NCBI GenBank assembly: GCA_030645475.1
Contig: JAUSMA010000060.1
Coordinates: 62,001-126,000 of the forward strand
DNA: 64,000 nucleotides
Direction of reading: 5' to 3'
Source of the DNA: Nitrospirota bacterium
GTDB taxonomy: Bacteria > Nitrospirota > Nitrospiria > Nitrospirales > Nitrospiraceae
Shown here: positions 8,384 to 15,951 of the stretch, piece after piece
How positions within the stretch are numbered: position 1 is the first letter of the stretch
How the letters are laid out: the number at the start of each line of letters is the position of its first letter
Notes under the pieces: model-generated
Told to the model about the DNA's origin: nothing
The model's input: the letters and a program-made list of their open reading frames with translations, nothing else
The model's database searches: none
Position numbers and translations under genes: made by a program

Positions 8384-8815
8384 CTATGATCGTCGAGGAA
8401 CGGGCCTGCCTTCTTCCAAGTCCTGCAGATCGGACCAGGCAGTGAGGTCGCTGCGGGAAGAATCGACGGCGTCTCTCAGCTGGTTGAAGTACTGTTGTTT
8501 CTCGGGACTGCTCGGCCCGCGCGTCAGCATTAAATCGTTCCAGAGCTCGAGCTCAGAGGCTTTGTGTGGCTTTGCAGTTTTCCTGAACCACTGGGCTACT
8601 GTGTCGTCAGTGGGATTGGCTTTGACGGCTGCGGTGAACTGATCGGCCGTGATCCCGGCGAATTCCATCAGTCGATCATCCATCGGGCAGGGATAGATGT
8701 ATTCGCCTTCCGTGCCGGCCAGCACGGCGCGGCACTTATCGATCATGCGAGCCAAATGGACGTAGCCCGCCAGCGTGAATTTCATGCTGCGGGGGAATGA
8801 TGTCCGTAGGTCCAT
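8384..8815 (-). CDS. DUF5069 family protein
   Basis: A 143-residue soluble protein starting MDLRTSFPRS, with ARMIDKCRAVLAGTEGEYIYPCPMDD and a downstream helical part. This is the DUF5069 pattern; the family has no known function. The ATG at 8815 fits the family N-terminus. Notably the TIR repeat element begins two bases upstream of this ATG, so the ribosome-binding site and promoter must lie inside the repeat, and no good ribosome-binding site is visible there. Confidence 0.75.
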   Translation of the reverse strand: MDLRTSFPRSMKFTLAGYVHLARMIDKCRAVLAGTEGEYIYPCPMDDRLMEFAGITADQFTAAVKANPTDDTVAQWFRKTAKPHKASELELWNDLMLTRGPSSPEKQQYFNQLRDAVDSSRSDLTAWSDLQDLEEGRPVPRRS

Positions 8816-8816
8816 A

Positions 8817-8943
8817 GCAGGATGATGAAAAAGCCCGCCAGCTTCGTTCTCAGCTCATCGAAATCCTCAACGTACCTTTGAGGGTACACCTCCGGTTTCG
8901 ACTCACCTGCGGCCTCGCTGGACGGACTTTTTGACCATCCTGC
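8817..8943. repeat. Terminal-inverted-repeat element, copy A
   Basis: About 127 bases bounded by inverted ends: GCAGGATG-A-TG-AAAAAG at the left and its near complement CTTTTTGACCATCCTGC at the right (15 of 17 bases match). The interior carries CCGCCAGCTTCGTTCTC, a central palindrome GTACC...GGTAC, and GCGGCCTCGCTGGACGG. The same parts in the same order occur at 9693-9819 and inverted at 13103-13227. The size and inverted ends resemble a MITE (non-autonomous transposable element) or a REP-like element. Confidence 0.8.
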
Positions 8944-8983
8944 GGGCCGCGCTGTCATCGCACGGGCTATCGCCGCTCCTTTG

Positions 8984-9664
8984 TTAGACCAGTTTGTGAT
9001 TCGTGAACGTGAGGCTCTTTACGACGACCGCCCCGTTTTCATAGGTAATGATGCGGCGGGTGGCCGGCAGATCCGATGATCCGACACGCACGTGGCTATC
9101 GGTGAAGCTTTCCACGTTGTTCAGCTTTCCGTCGGTCGGGGAGTAGTAGTACACGCAATATTTTGTCGTGAGGTTCTTCTGATCCTGGGTGAGGGAGCTT
9201 TCCTCAACATTGATCGTGAAGGCGAAGGGGGTCATGCCCGGGTGCGCCATTTTGCGATTGATCTGGGTGATGCGATTGTCTTTGAGACGATAGAAGGAGT
9301 TCGAGCCGTGAATGTTCAGCTTCGTGCCGAAGGGATGCCCGTCTTCTTCCATCGTTAAGGAGTATTTGCCGTCAGACTCTTCGAAGCTTCTCGGGCCACG
9401 GTGCACGGCGATCGAGCCAAGCTGTTCCTGTGCCCACTTCTGGACCTCGGGGTCTCCCAGTTGGACCGAGACTTCACGCGGGCCTTTGACCATGACCGGT
9501 CCCTTGGTCTCTTTCCCGTTCACATTGACGGTCAAGTCGGCGGTGAACCCCTTGAAGTCTTTGGGCCAGCGTGCGGTCTTCTCGAAGGCTTGTCGAAGCA
9601 GCTCGCGGGCTTTTGGATCGTCGGCGACTGGGGCTTCTTCTTGTTTTGGCTTCTGCTGTTCCAT
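8984..9664 (-). CDS. DUF3386 family protein
   Basis: A 226-residue soluble protein containing RELLRQAFEKTARWP, GFTADLTVNVNGKETKG, GPREVSVQLGDPEVQKWAQEQL and GSNSFYRLKDNRITQINRKM. This matches DUF3386, a family first known from cyanobacteria and lacking a firm function. It has no signal peptide. It is flanked on both sides by copies of the TIR element (8817-8943 and 9693-9819), so the gene is a repeat-bracketed cassette. The start at 9664 is preceded by a fair AAGGAG site. Confidence 0.75.
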   Translation of the reverse strand: MEQQKPKQEEAPVADDPKARELLRQAFEKTARWPKDFKGFTADLTVNVNGKETKGPVMVKGPREVSVQLGDPEVQKWAQEQLGSIAVHRGPRSFEESDGKYSLTMEEDGHPFGTKLNIHGSNSFYRLKDNRITQINRKMAHPGMTPFAFTINVEESSLTQDQKNLTTKYCVYYYSPTDGKLNNVESFTDSHVRVGSSDLPATRRIITYENGAVVVKSLTFTNHKLV

Positions 9665-9692
9665 GGGGTCATCTCCTTGTTGGGCCGAATAG

Positions 9693-9819
9693 GCAGGATG
9701 CTGAAAACGTCCGCCAGCTTCGTTCTCGCCTCGAAAGCATCCTCAACGTAGCCCGGAGGCTACGCCTCCGGTGCTTCCATCGGCTGCGGCCTTGCTGACG
9801 GCCATTTTGAGCATCCTGC
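9693..9819. repeat. Terminal-inverted-repeat element, copy B
   Basis: Same organisation and orientation as copy A. The ends are GCAGGATGCTGAAAA and TTTTGAGCATCCTGC, which pair at 14 of 15 positions. The centre has a longer hairpin, AGCCCGGAGGCTACGCCTCCGG. It lies immediately upstream of the DUF3386 gene. Confidence 0.8.
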
Positions 9820-9906
9820 CAGATTTAGACCGCAGTATACGCTTGGGGCGAAAGCTGCCACAAGCGCTCGCAGGCGTGAGAGGTGGCTGGTTGTTATAGT
9901 TTATTT

Positions 9907-9969
9907 GGTTAATCTCGTTTGTTTGGTTGAACCAGACTAACCAGAGAAACCAGATGAACGAGATAGACC
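9907..9969. repeat. Imperfect palindrome of GGTT/AACC-rich units
   Basis: The left arm GGTTAATCTCGTTTGTTTGG pairs with the right part, which ends ACCAGATGAACGAGATAGACC, with about five mismatches. The right part also contains three short tandem units of the type AACCAGA. It is a low-complexity hairpin in a 260-base gap with no gene. Confidence 0.6.
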
Positions 9970-10081
9970 GGGCTGGTCTCGCCAGTCTCGCTCAGTGTTC
10001 CCACTTGGGCGCTAGAAGAAATTGAGCATTTCGGGTATACTCGCGCCGCGCGGGGGCTATCTCTCCACGTAGAACGAAAGG

Positions 10082-10462
10082 ATGGACATGGAACGACGGG
10101 CTGCTTCTCATACCGAAGAAGAAGAGATGAACCATCGCCGTAAATTGCTGAACGCCGCGAAGAAGGGCGATCAGAAGGCCATTGGCAAGCTCTTAGAGCT
10201 GTATCAAGTGCGGATTCATAGTGGAGACATGGTTCAGAAACTGAATAAGACGTCCGCCACGCACAAACTCCAGGCCCAGCTCGCTGAAGGGAAGCCTGTC
10301 AAGGGTGGCGGCGGGAGCCATGGTAAGAAGACTGCGCCGACGAAGCCCGCTCCAGCAAAGGCCGCACCGGCGAAAGTTGCTGCGAAGCCTGCTGTCTCGA
10401 GGGTCAAGCCAAAGGCAAAGGCGCAACCGGTCAAAGCCGCACAGCCTAAACGCAAGAAATAG
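10082..10462 (+). CDS. Small basic protein with Lys/Ala/Pro-rich tail
   Basis: A 126-residue protein in two parts. Residues 1-75 are helical and charged (HRRKLLNAAKKGDQKAIGKL, THKLQAQLAEGKP). Residues 76-126 are low-complexity KPAPAKAAPAK-type sequence resembling histone H1-like tails. Such tails bind nucleic acid or ribosomes. The N-terminal segment resembles no family I can name. A TATACT lies about 40 bases upstream. The gene stands alone; a nucleoid or ribosome association is inference. Confidence 0.65.
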   Translation: MDMERRAASHTEEEEMNHRRKLLNAAKKGDQKAIGKLLELYQVRIHSGDMVQKLNKTSATHKLQAQLAEGKPVKGGGGSHGKKTAPTKPAPAKAAPAKVAAKPAVSRVKPKAKAQPVKAAQPKRKK

Positions 10463-10473
10463 CCGACGGGCGA

Positions 10474-10770
10474 TTATTGCACTGCCACTCGTAGTCCACC
10501 GCCTGCCAGCTTTGCCGCGATCTCTTCCGCTTGTGTCAGCCCCCCGGCAAACACGATGGCTTCTCCATCATGATCGATTTTCCATGCCAGTTCGAAGGCT
10601 TTCGAGCTGGTCATGCCTGGAATGTATTGGCAGAAGAGCCCTACCACTTGCTCGTAGGTGTGACATTCGCAATTGAATACGATCACGCGCGCATCGAGTC
10701 CGCTACCGGTGCCGGTACTGGTCGTCTCGATCGGGACGGGAGGTGCAAAGGGGGTTTTTATGCCTGCCAT
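10474..10770 (-). CDS. clpS: ClpS-like adaptor for ATP-dependent Clp protease
   Basis: A 98-residue protein with the ClpS core: RVIVFNCECHTYEQVVGLFC, GMTSSKAFELAWKIDHDGEAIVFAG and EAEEIAAKL-like ending. ClpS delivers N-degron substrates to the ClpA N-domain. The classical motif V-L-x-N-D-D-x-T is changed to VFNCECHTYEQV, so the residues that read the substrate N-terminus differ from E. coli; the function may be altered. No clpA is adjacent. I used the ATG at 10770; a TTG at 10800 is possible. Confidence 0.7.
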   Translation of the reverse strand: MAGIKTPFAPPVPIETTSTGTGSGLDARVIVFNCECHTYEQVVGLFCQYIPGMTSSKAFELAWKIDHDGEAIVFAGGLTQAEEIAAKLAGGGLRVAVQ

Positions 10771-10908
10771 AAAGGCGAATAGTAGCAGAGTTTGGAGCAA
10801 CTTTTAACCTGGATTATTCCGGCAGGCCGTCGCGAAGCGTTCGGGGTCGAGCGCGCTAGTGCCGTTCTCCATACGGCTGACGGGGCAAGTCTGTGCCTAG
10901 AGTCGTGG

Positions 10909-11589
10909 TTAATAGCCGACTCGCGTGAGCAGGTGGTTGGTTCTCACCCAATTCTCCCGGGCGCAGGATTGCGTATAGAGTGTGAAATGCGCTGGGGAAT
11001 CTGTGGCCGGCTGGAGTTGATGTGCCAATGCGAGCATTTGCGTATAGACGAGTGAGGCGGATGTCTTGACGAGGGCGAGCCCATATTCAAAAAGATACCC
11101 CTCTTCAAGAGTCGGGTTCCTCTTCGAGAGTGTCCTTACCCGCGCGAGGTCGAATGGTTCCTCTCTGAACGAATTGTCCATGAGATGGAGGAGCGCAGCC
11201 GGGCCTGGCACGACGGTCTCGCCGATGCGAACCGCATGGGAGGGTTCGAAGAGTCCACGCTGAAGACGGCGGTCACGGCAGAGGGCTGCGTGAAATTGTG
11301 CGCGCCAGACGGGGTCGCGGAGATCTCGGTCGACGGCCTCTGCCACCAGTGAGGTGAGCGGTCCACTCACGTCATACCCTTGTATGAGGCGCCCCGACTC
11401 GATGAGCTCTGGAAAACTCATGCCCATCCGGTCTTGAAAGGCCGTGACGCCTGTCATGGGCGTCAGTTGCATCGCCATGAAGTCGCGAAAGTGCACGGTG
11501 GCAAAGCGAGTCAGAAGCCTGGTCAGGGTCTCCGGATGGCAGAGGTGGAAGGGGTAGAACAACGCGTGGGGTGGTTGCCGGTGATTCAT
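10909..11589 (-). CDS. Conserved-looking hypothetical protein
   Basis: A 226-residue soluble protein, mostly helical, with no signal peptide or membrane segment. Visible stretches include MTGVTAFQDRMGMSFPEL, EAVDRDLRDPVWRAQFHAAL and LEEGYLFEYGLALVKT. I do not recognise the family. It starts at the ATG at 11589, in a divergent arrangement with the antiporter gene (35 bases apart), so the two could share a regulatory region. Confidence 0.6.
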   Translation of the reverse strand: MNHRQPPHALFYPFHLCHPETLTRLLTRFATVHFRDFMAMQLTPMTGVTAFQDRMGMSFPELIESGRLIQGYDVSGPLTSLVAEAVDRDLRDPVWRAQFHAALCRDRRLQRGLFEPSHAVRIGETVVPGPAALLHLMDNSFREEPFDLARVRTLSKRNPTLEEGYLFEYGLALVKTSASLVYTQMLALAHQLQPATDSPAHFTLYTQSCARENWVRTNHLLTRVGY

Positions 11590-11623
11590 CGACAAAGTCT
11601 CACAGTCATGTTAGTTTTCGCGC

Positions 11624-12697
11624 GTGAAATATCTCTTCACGTCGTGGCTTGATTATCTGCTCATCTTCGTCCCTGTGACGATCGCGCTCGAGGTGCTTCG
11701 AGCCGATCCGCTGCTGGTTTTCATCTCGGCCTGCCTGGCCATTATTCCGCTCGCCGGCTTGCTCGGGCGAGCCACCGAACATTTAACGGCTCATGTCGGT
11801 GCCGGGATCGGCGCCCTTCTCAATGCGTCGCTGGGCAATGCAGCAGAATTGATTATCGCACTGGTGGCTCTGCGCGAGGGCCTTCACGACGTCGTCAAAG
11901 CGTCGCTGACCGGCTCAATCCTGGGAAACATCTTACTCGTTCTTGGTGTCTCGATGTTTGCCGGTGGCATGAAGTATGAGCGGCAGAAGTTTAACCAAAC
12001 CGCTGCCGGAACGGGGGCCAGTCTTCTACTCTTAGCTGCTGTCGGCCTCATCATTCCTGCGCTCTTCCATTTCACTGCAGCCGACCGTGGTGTGGCGATC
12101 GAACGGGAGCTCAGTCTTACCATTGCCATGGTCTTGTTTGCGATTTATATCGCCAGTCTCCTGTTCTCCTTGAAGACCCATCGCCATCTGTTTGCCGGGG
12201 AGGAGCATGATGCCTCGGACCTTGGAGAGCAGCCCTGGACCAAACAGGCCTCGATCGCCGTGCTTGCCGTTGCGACCTGTCTGGTGGCCTTGATGAGCGA
12301 GATGCTGGTGGGGGCATTGGAACCTGCTGCGCACAAACTCGGGCTTACGCAGGTGTTTGTCGGCGTCATTCTTGTGGCCTTGGTGGGCAATGCGGCTGAG
12401 CATTCCACTGCGGTGATGGTGGCGCTGAAAAATAAGATGGATCTAGCTTACGGGATTGCGGTGGGCTCCAGTCTGCAGATTGCGTTGCTCGTGGCGCCAC
12501 TACTCGTGTTTGCCAGTTACTTCTTCGGGACGCCGCTGGATCTGATTTTTACGCCCTTCGAAGTCGCTGCCGTGACCATCTCGGTCCTCATCGTCGGATT
12601 TGTCGCGATGGACGGGGAATCGCACTGGATGGAAGGGGTGATGCTGGTTGGAGTCTATGTGATGCTTTCGATCGCCTTTTTCTTTCTGCCCGCATAG
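11624..12697 (+). CDS. Ca2+(cation)/H+ antiporter, CAX family
   Basis: A 357-residue membrane protein with about eleven hydrophobic segments in two homologous halves. Each half carries the cation-binding motif of the CaCA superfamily: [15 protein letters not shown] near residue 70 and [16 protein letters not shown] near residue 260, separated by an acidic-His loop ([13 protein letters not shown]) typical of CAX exchangers. It exports Ca2+ or another divalent cation using the proton gradient. The start is a GTG at 11624. The gene is followed by a hairpin and T-run at 12708-12795. Confidence 0.85.
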   Translation: MKYLFTSWLDYLLIFVPVTIALEVLRADPLLVFISACLAIIPLAGLLGRATEHLTAHVGAGIGALLNASLGNAAELIIALVALREGLHDVVKASLTGSILGNILLVLGVSMFAGGMKYERQKFNQTAAGTGASLLLLAAVGLIIPALFHFTAADRGVAIERELSLTIAMVLFAIYIASLLFSLKTHRHLFAGEEHDASDLGEQPWTKQASIAVLAVATCLVALMSEMLVGALEPAAHKLGLTQVFVGVILVALVGNAAEHSTAVMVALKNKMDLAYGIAVGSSLQIALLVAPLLVFASYFFGTPLDLIFTPFEVAAVTISVLIVGFVAMDGESHWMEGVMLVGVYVMLSIAFFFLPA

Positions 12698-12707
12698 CAG
12701 CTGGGAG

Positions 12708-12795
12708 AGCGGAGCTGATAGCTAATGGCGTATAGCTCAGATAGAGACAGTCCGATTCTCCCGACTATCAGCCATAAGCTATAAGCCATCGGCTC
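12708..12795. repeat. Long imperfect inverted repeat, possible bidirectional terminator
   Basis: Two arms of about 30 bases (GAGCGGAGCTGATAGCTAAT... and ...AGCTATAAGCCATCGGCTC) pair with a few mismatches; TTTTCTT follows on the plus strand. It sits between convergent genes (antiporter and 12803-13015), where a shared terminator is expected. The TGATAGCT/AGCTTATGGC units are also seen near 16767-16796 inside a coding sequence. Confidence 0.55.
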
Positions 12796-12802
12796 TTTTC
12801 TT

Positions 12803-13015
12803 CTAGACCTTGTCCATGTCGATGACTTCGGTGGCTTCCCACAGATTTTTCAGCTCCGCATCCGCGAGATCCTTCACTCGATCCTCTTCCGTCTCTTGGC
12901 CGAACTGAACCGCTTGAATCGGTGGGGCGGTCTCTTTCTCGGTTGGTGCGGCAACCGCTTCCGGCTGCACGGGCTGACTTCTTCGCTTCTTGGCAGGATC
13001 CATATTAACGGGCAT
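12803..13015 (-). CDS. Small acidic hypothetical protein
   Basis: A 70-residue protein, Pro/Gln/Glu-rich in the first half, ending in an acidic helix EEDRVKDLADAELKNLWEATEVIDMDKV. A strong GGAGG lies just upstream of the ATG at 13015, which supports a real gene. No family was recognised. Confidence 0.6.
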   Translation of the reverse strand: MPVNMDPAKKRRSQPVQPEAVAAPTEKETAPPIQAVQFGQETEEDRVKDLADAELKNLWEATEVIDMDKV

Positions 13016-13102
13016 GTTACCTCCGACGTGATCTGCGTTCAGTTTCCACTCTGATTAGCAAAAAAGTCAATGATGGTTAGACTGAACTATTGTGTTTCCC
13101 CA

Positions 13103-13227
13103 TAGGCTGCTCAAAAGGCCGTCCAGCAAGGCCGCAGCGAGTGAAGGGCCGACGCGTACCCTTGTGGTACGTTGAGGGTCTGAACGATGCGAGAACGAAG
13201 CTGGCGGGTTTTTTCAACGGCCTGTTC
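13103..13227. repeat. Terminal-inverted-repeat element, copy C (inverted)
   Basis: Same parts as copies A and B in reverse order: GGCCGTCCAGCAAGGCCGC, then central GTACC...GGTAC palindrome, then GAGAACGAAGCTGGCGGG. Its ends (AGGCTGCTCAAAAGG and TTTTTTCAACGGCCTG) are more diverged. The right end stops at the hemW stop codon. Confidence 0.75.
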
Positions 13228-14361
13228 CTAGTACAGCTTCTCGGCGATGCTGTCAGCCTGTAGCCGGCCTTTCGCCGATAGTTTGCTGCGTTCACCGTCT
13301 TGTTCGATCAATTCTTGCGCGAGCAACTGAGCGGTGAGAGCACTGTGTCCATAGTTCAACGCATGTTGATGCAGGTTGTGAGAGGGAATTCCTTGGATCA
13401 GTCGTAACCCGAAAATCACGGCATCGCGAAGTTGTTCTTCTTTCGAGAGTGTGATGCGCTCCTCGATGGGGAGGAGGCCTTCTGTCAGCGAGCGGTTGTA
13501 GGCATCGAGGTCAGCGACGTTGCCGAATCTTATTCCGCCCAGATAGGACTGGGCACTGGGGCCGAATCCCAGATATTCGCCGTTGGTCCAGTAGAGCAGA
13601 TTGTGGCGGCAGGCATGTCCGGGCTGGGCATAGTTGGATACTTCATACCGCTCATATCCTGCGTCCGAGAGTATCCTCTGCGCAGACTGGTCCATCTCAA
13701 TCTGAAGGCCTTCGTCAGGTGCGGGACTCCGTTCGAGTCGGATATTTGATGCGAGTTTCGTCTCCTGTTCCACTGTGAGTGCATAGCAAGACAGGTGCGT
13801 CGGCTGCAGTGCAAGACAATGGGCCAGAGTTTTCTCCCAACTGCTCAGGCTTTGTCCTGGCAAGCCATACATCAAGTCAAGGTTGATGTTTGTGAAGCCG
13901 GCGGATCTGGCCTTCGCCATGGCTGTGACGGTTTCACTGACGGCGCCGGGCCGACCGATTCTGAGGAGGTCGGCATCCTCCATCGATTCTGCACCGAAGC
14001 TCAGGCGGGTCACACCGGCCTGACGTAGTTGAACAAGGTCCTGCTCGGAGACCGTCGAGGGGTGGCCTTCCACGGTGACTTCACAGTCTGAGGTGAGGCT
14101 GGATCGGTTCCGAATCTCGGACAGGATGGCGATGAGCTGAGCCACGGTCAGAACCGTCGGTGTGCCACCTCCAAGATAGACGGATTGGACAGGGCGGCCT
14201 ACAGCGATCTGTTGCTGCGCCGCTAGTCCGATCTCACGCAAGAGGGATCGGACAAAGGCGTCAGCACGCCCCTCGCGATGGATTTCCAGGTAGAACGAGC
14301 AGAAGTCGCAGCGCTGGCGGCAGAAGGGGATGTGGAGGTACAGGCCCAGAAGCGGGGGCAT
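13228..14361 (-). CDS. hemW: HemW-like radical SAM protein (haem chaperone)
   Basis: A 377-residue protein with the radical SAM motif CRQRCDFC close to the N-terminus, followed by SF rather than a fourth Cys, as in HemW and not in the coproporphyrinogen oxidase HemN. Further motifs are YLGGGTPT, INLDLMYGLPGQ and RYEVSNYAQPGHACRHNLLYW. HemW binds haem and transfers it to respiratory enzymes; older annotation calls it oxygen-independent coproporphyrinogen III oxidase. The ATG at 14361 and a GTG at 14367 (which overlaps the upstream stop as GTGA) are both possible starts. The stop touches repeat copy C. Confidence 0.85.
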   Translation of the reverse strand: MPPLLGLYLHIPFCRQRCDFCSFYLEIHREGRADAFVRSLLREIGLAAQQQIAVGRPVQSVYLGGGTPTVLTVAQLIAILSEIRNRSSLTSDCEVTVEGHPSTVSEQDLVQLRQAGVTRLSFGAESMEDADLLRIGRPGAVSETVTAMAKARSAGFTNINLDLMYGLPGQSLSSWEKTLAHCLALQPTHLSCYALTVEQETKLASNIRLERSPAPDEGLQIEMDQSAQRILSDAGYERYEVSNYAQPGHACRHNLLYWTNGEYLGFGPSAQSYLGGIRFGNVADLDAYNRSLTEGLLPIEERITLSKEEQLRDAVIFGLRLIQGIPSHNLHQHALNYGHSALTAQLLAQELIEQDGERSKLSAKGRLQADSIAEKLY

Positions 14362-14363
14362 GG

Positions 14364-14633
14364 TCACGATAAGCTGAATCCTTGGGGTTTGGAAAAGTCC
14401 CGTGACAGGACGATTTCAATTTCATCGGCCGGGGATTTTCCGCGATTGCGCACGTGGGGTTGCCAGGCCTTGTGTTGGCGCAACGAGTCGAAGAGCACCT
14501 TGAGTAGATCCGGCTTGATGCGCGCTTCCCACTCCCGCACCCATGCATGTGCCTCTTCGTCGCCCTCATAGTCGTCGGGAAAGGAGGCCTCCAGGCTGAA
14601 TCGAAAGGTAAAGGTTTTCTCTTCTTGGTACAT
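14364..14633 (-). CDS. Small hypothetical protein upstream of hemW
   Basis: An 89-residue soluble protein with TFTFRFSLEASFPDDYEGDEEAHAWVREWEARIKP and a basic segment QPHVRNRGKSPADEIEIVLSR. GAGGGG lies five bases before the ATG at 14633. It is adjacent to hemW and probably cotranscribed. The family was not recognised. Confidence 0.65.
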   Translation of the reverse strand: MYQEEKTFTFRFSLEASFPDDYEGDEEAHAWVREWEARIKPDLLKVLFDSLRQHKAWQPHVRNRGKSPADEIEIVLSRDFSKPQGFSLS

Positions 14634-14648
14634 AGAACCCCTCGCTGA

Positions 14649-14677
14649 TTGCGATCTGGCTAGGTCGATCTTATAAT
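14649..14677 (+). promoter_or_regulatory. Sigma-70-type promoter for the zinc-ribbon gene
   Basis: TTGCGA at 14649-14654 and TATAAT at 14672-14677 are 17 bases apart, 26 bases ahead of the ATG at 14704. It closely resembles the candidates at 26350 and 28039 (TTGCxx with TATAAT). Confidence 0.6.
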
Positions 14678-14703
14678 ACCCCCCAGATAAAGGAGTATGA
14701 CTC

Positions 14704-14931
14704 ATGCCTATCTTCGAATATGTCTGCGGCGAATGCAATCATCGGTTCGAGCTGTTGGTCTATGGTTCCACGCCGGCTGCCTGCCCCAAGTGCAAGACGA
14801 CGAAGCTGGAGAAGCAAATTTCTTCGTTCGGAGTCGGGGGCACGGATGGCTGGGTGTTGCCGGGCAACGGCGGCGGTTCCTGCGGAAGTTGCGGTGACCC
14901 GCGTGGCCCCGGTTCCTGTTCCACCAATTGA
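14704..14931 (+). CDS. FmdB-type zinc-ribbon regulatory protein
   Basis: A 75-residue protein starting MPIFEYVCGECNHRFELL with a second pair CPKC, giving a CxxC...CxxC zinc ribbon at residues 8-30, and a Gly/Cys-rich tail (GGGSCGSCGDPRG). This is the FmdB/Zn-ribbon family, named after a regulator of formamidase; most members have unknown function. It begins a plus-strand run of three closely spaced genes. A good ribosome-binding site (AAGGAG) and promoter precede it. Confidence 0.8.
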   Translation: MPIFEYVCGECNHRFELLVYGSTPAACPKCKTTKLEKQISSFGVGGTDGWVLPGNGGGSCGSCGDPRGPGSCSTN

Positions 14932-14933
14932 TC

Positions 14934-15254
14934 ATGGAACCAGGCGAGCAGAATCTGCAGCGCGCGATTGCCATCATCTCTCAGTCCGACCCGCTCACCA
15001 AATTGCTCGAAGAGGTGAAACTTGGTCGGATGAAACCAACCGATGCCGGACTGCGAGCCGTGACCGGTTCGTGGCTGGGGACCTATCAGAAAGTGATCGA
15101 GTCCGGCGGATTGACCGGCCAGGCCTTGCGCCGCATCGACCCCCAGCCGCGTCTGGCAGTCTTGATCGAATGTGGTGTGTTGACGGGTGAGCAGCAGGCG
15201 GTCACGGCCCTCTGTGCGAGTTTCGAGAAGGCGGTCGCTGCCGTAACGGAGTGA
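14934..15254 (+). CDS. Hypothetical protein
   Basis: A 106-residue soluble, helical protein. It begins three bases after the FmdB stop, at an ATG preceded in frame by a TTG that overlaps that stop, so translation is probably coupled. Visible sequence includes LLEEVKLGRMKPTDAGL and ALRRIDPQPRLAVLIECGVLTG. No family was recognised. Confidence 0.6.
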   Translation: MEPGEQNLQRAIAIISQSDPLTKLLEEVKLGRMKPTDAGLRAVTGSWLGTYQKVIESGGLTGQALRRIDPQPRLAVLIECGVLTGEQQAVTALCASFEKAVAAVTE

Positions 15255-15263
15255 TGTTATCCC

Positions 15264-15926
15264 ATGTGGGCGCTGTCGGTCATCGCCGCCTTTCTCCTGA
15301 TCATCTGGCCGATCGGGGAGGGACGGGCAGAAGAGGGCATCGGTACAAGCCCGCTCCTGACAATTGCGCCGAAGGATCTTCCTCGGATCCTGCCAGCAGA
15401 CTCTCATCTCCTGATCGATCCGCCTTCCATTGAACAGTTTCTCGATGCGCTGGATGGCGCCCCGCCTGACTGGGCGATGGTCTATGGGCATGGCCATCAC
15501 GATCCCGAGCACGACGAGCGGCTGTTCATGTTGAACCGTGAGCGCGATGCGAAGCGTGAAGGAAAGGAGGCGCTCCAATGGACGGTAGCGTTTCTCTGGT
15601 CCGGAGAGCTCTCCCGGTATGAGCCAACGGCTGGCGGCTTTACCATCGCGATGGGGCCGATCTTCACGTCCACTCGATGGGGGATGGTTCGATTCAAAGC
15701 CGAAGACCTTCCAGGCACTCTCGTTGCGATCCCCGGCGCGGTTGAGCACGACCGCTTGCGTCGACAGATCGAGGCTGGTCAGAAAGTCGAGATTGAGATC
15801 GTGATGATCGGGAGGCTCATTCCTGAGGAGTCACTGGTCTACGACTTCTCCCATGATGAAGCAGGCCTGGGGCTCATCATGCCGGTCGTGAGAATTGAAC
15901 GGGTGGAGTATTTGCTAGTTCGGTGA
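15264..15926 (+). CDS. Exported hypothetical protein
   Basis: A 220-residue protein with an N-terminal signal peptide (WALSVIAAFLLIIWPIGEG, cleavage near GRAEEG). The mature part holds APPDWAMVYGHGHHDPEHDERLF, a His/Asp-rich stretch, then LQWTVAFLWSGELSRYEPTAGGF and beta-rich sequence. The His cluster could bind a metal, but no family was recognised. It follows the previous gene by nine bases and seems to end this operon. Confidence 0.65.
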   Translation: MWALSVIAAFLLIIWPIGEGRAEEGIGTSPLLTIAPKDLPRILPADSHLLIDPPSIEQFLDALDGAPPDWAMVYGHGHHDPEHDERLFMLNRERDAKREGKEALQWTVAFLWSGELSRYEPTAGGFTIAMGPIFTSTRWGMVRFKAEDLPGTLVAIPGAVEHDRLRRQIEAGQKVEIEIVMIGRLIPEESLVYDFSHDEAGLGLIMPVVRIERVEYLLVR

Positions 15927-15951
15927 TGCGCCGGCGGTTTTTTGCATCCCC

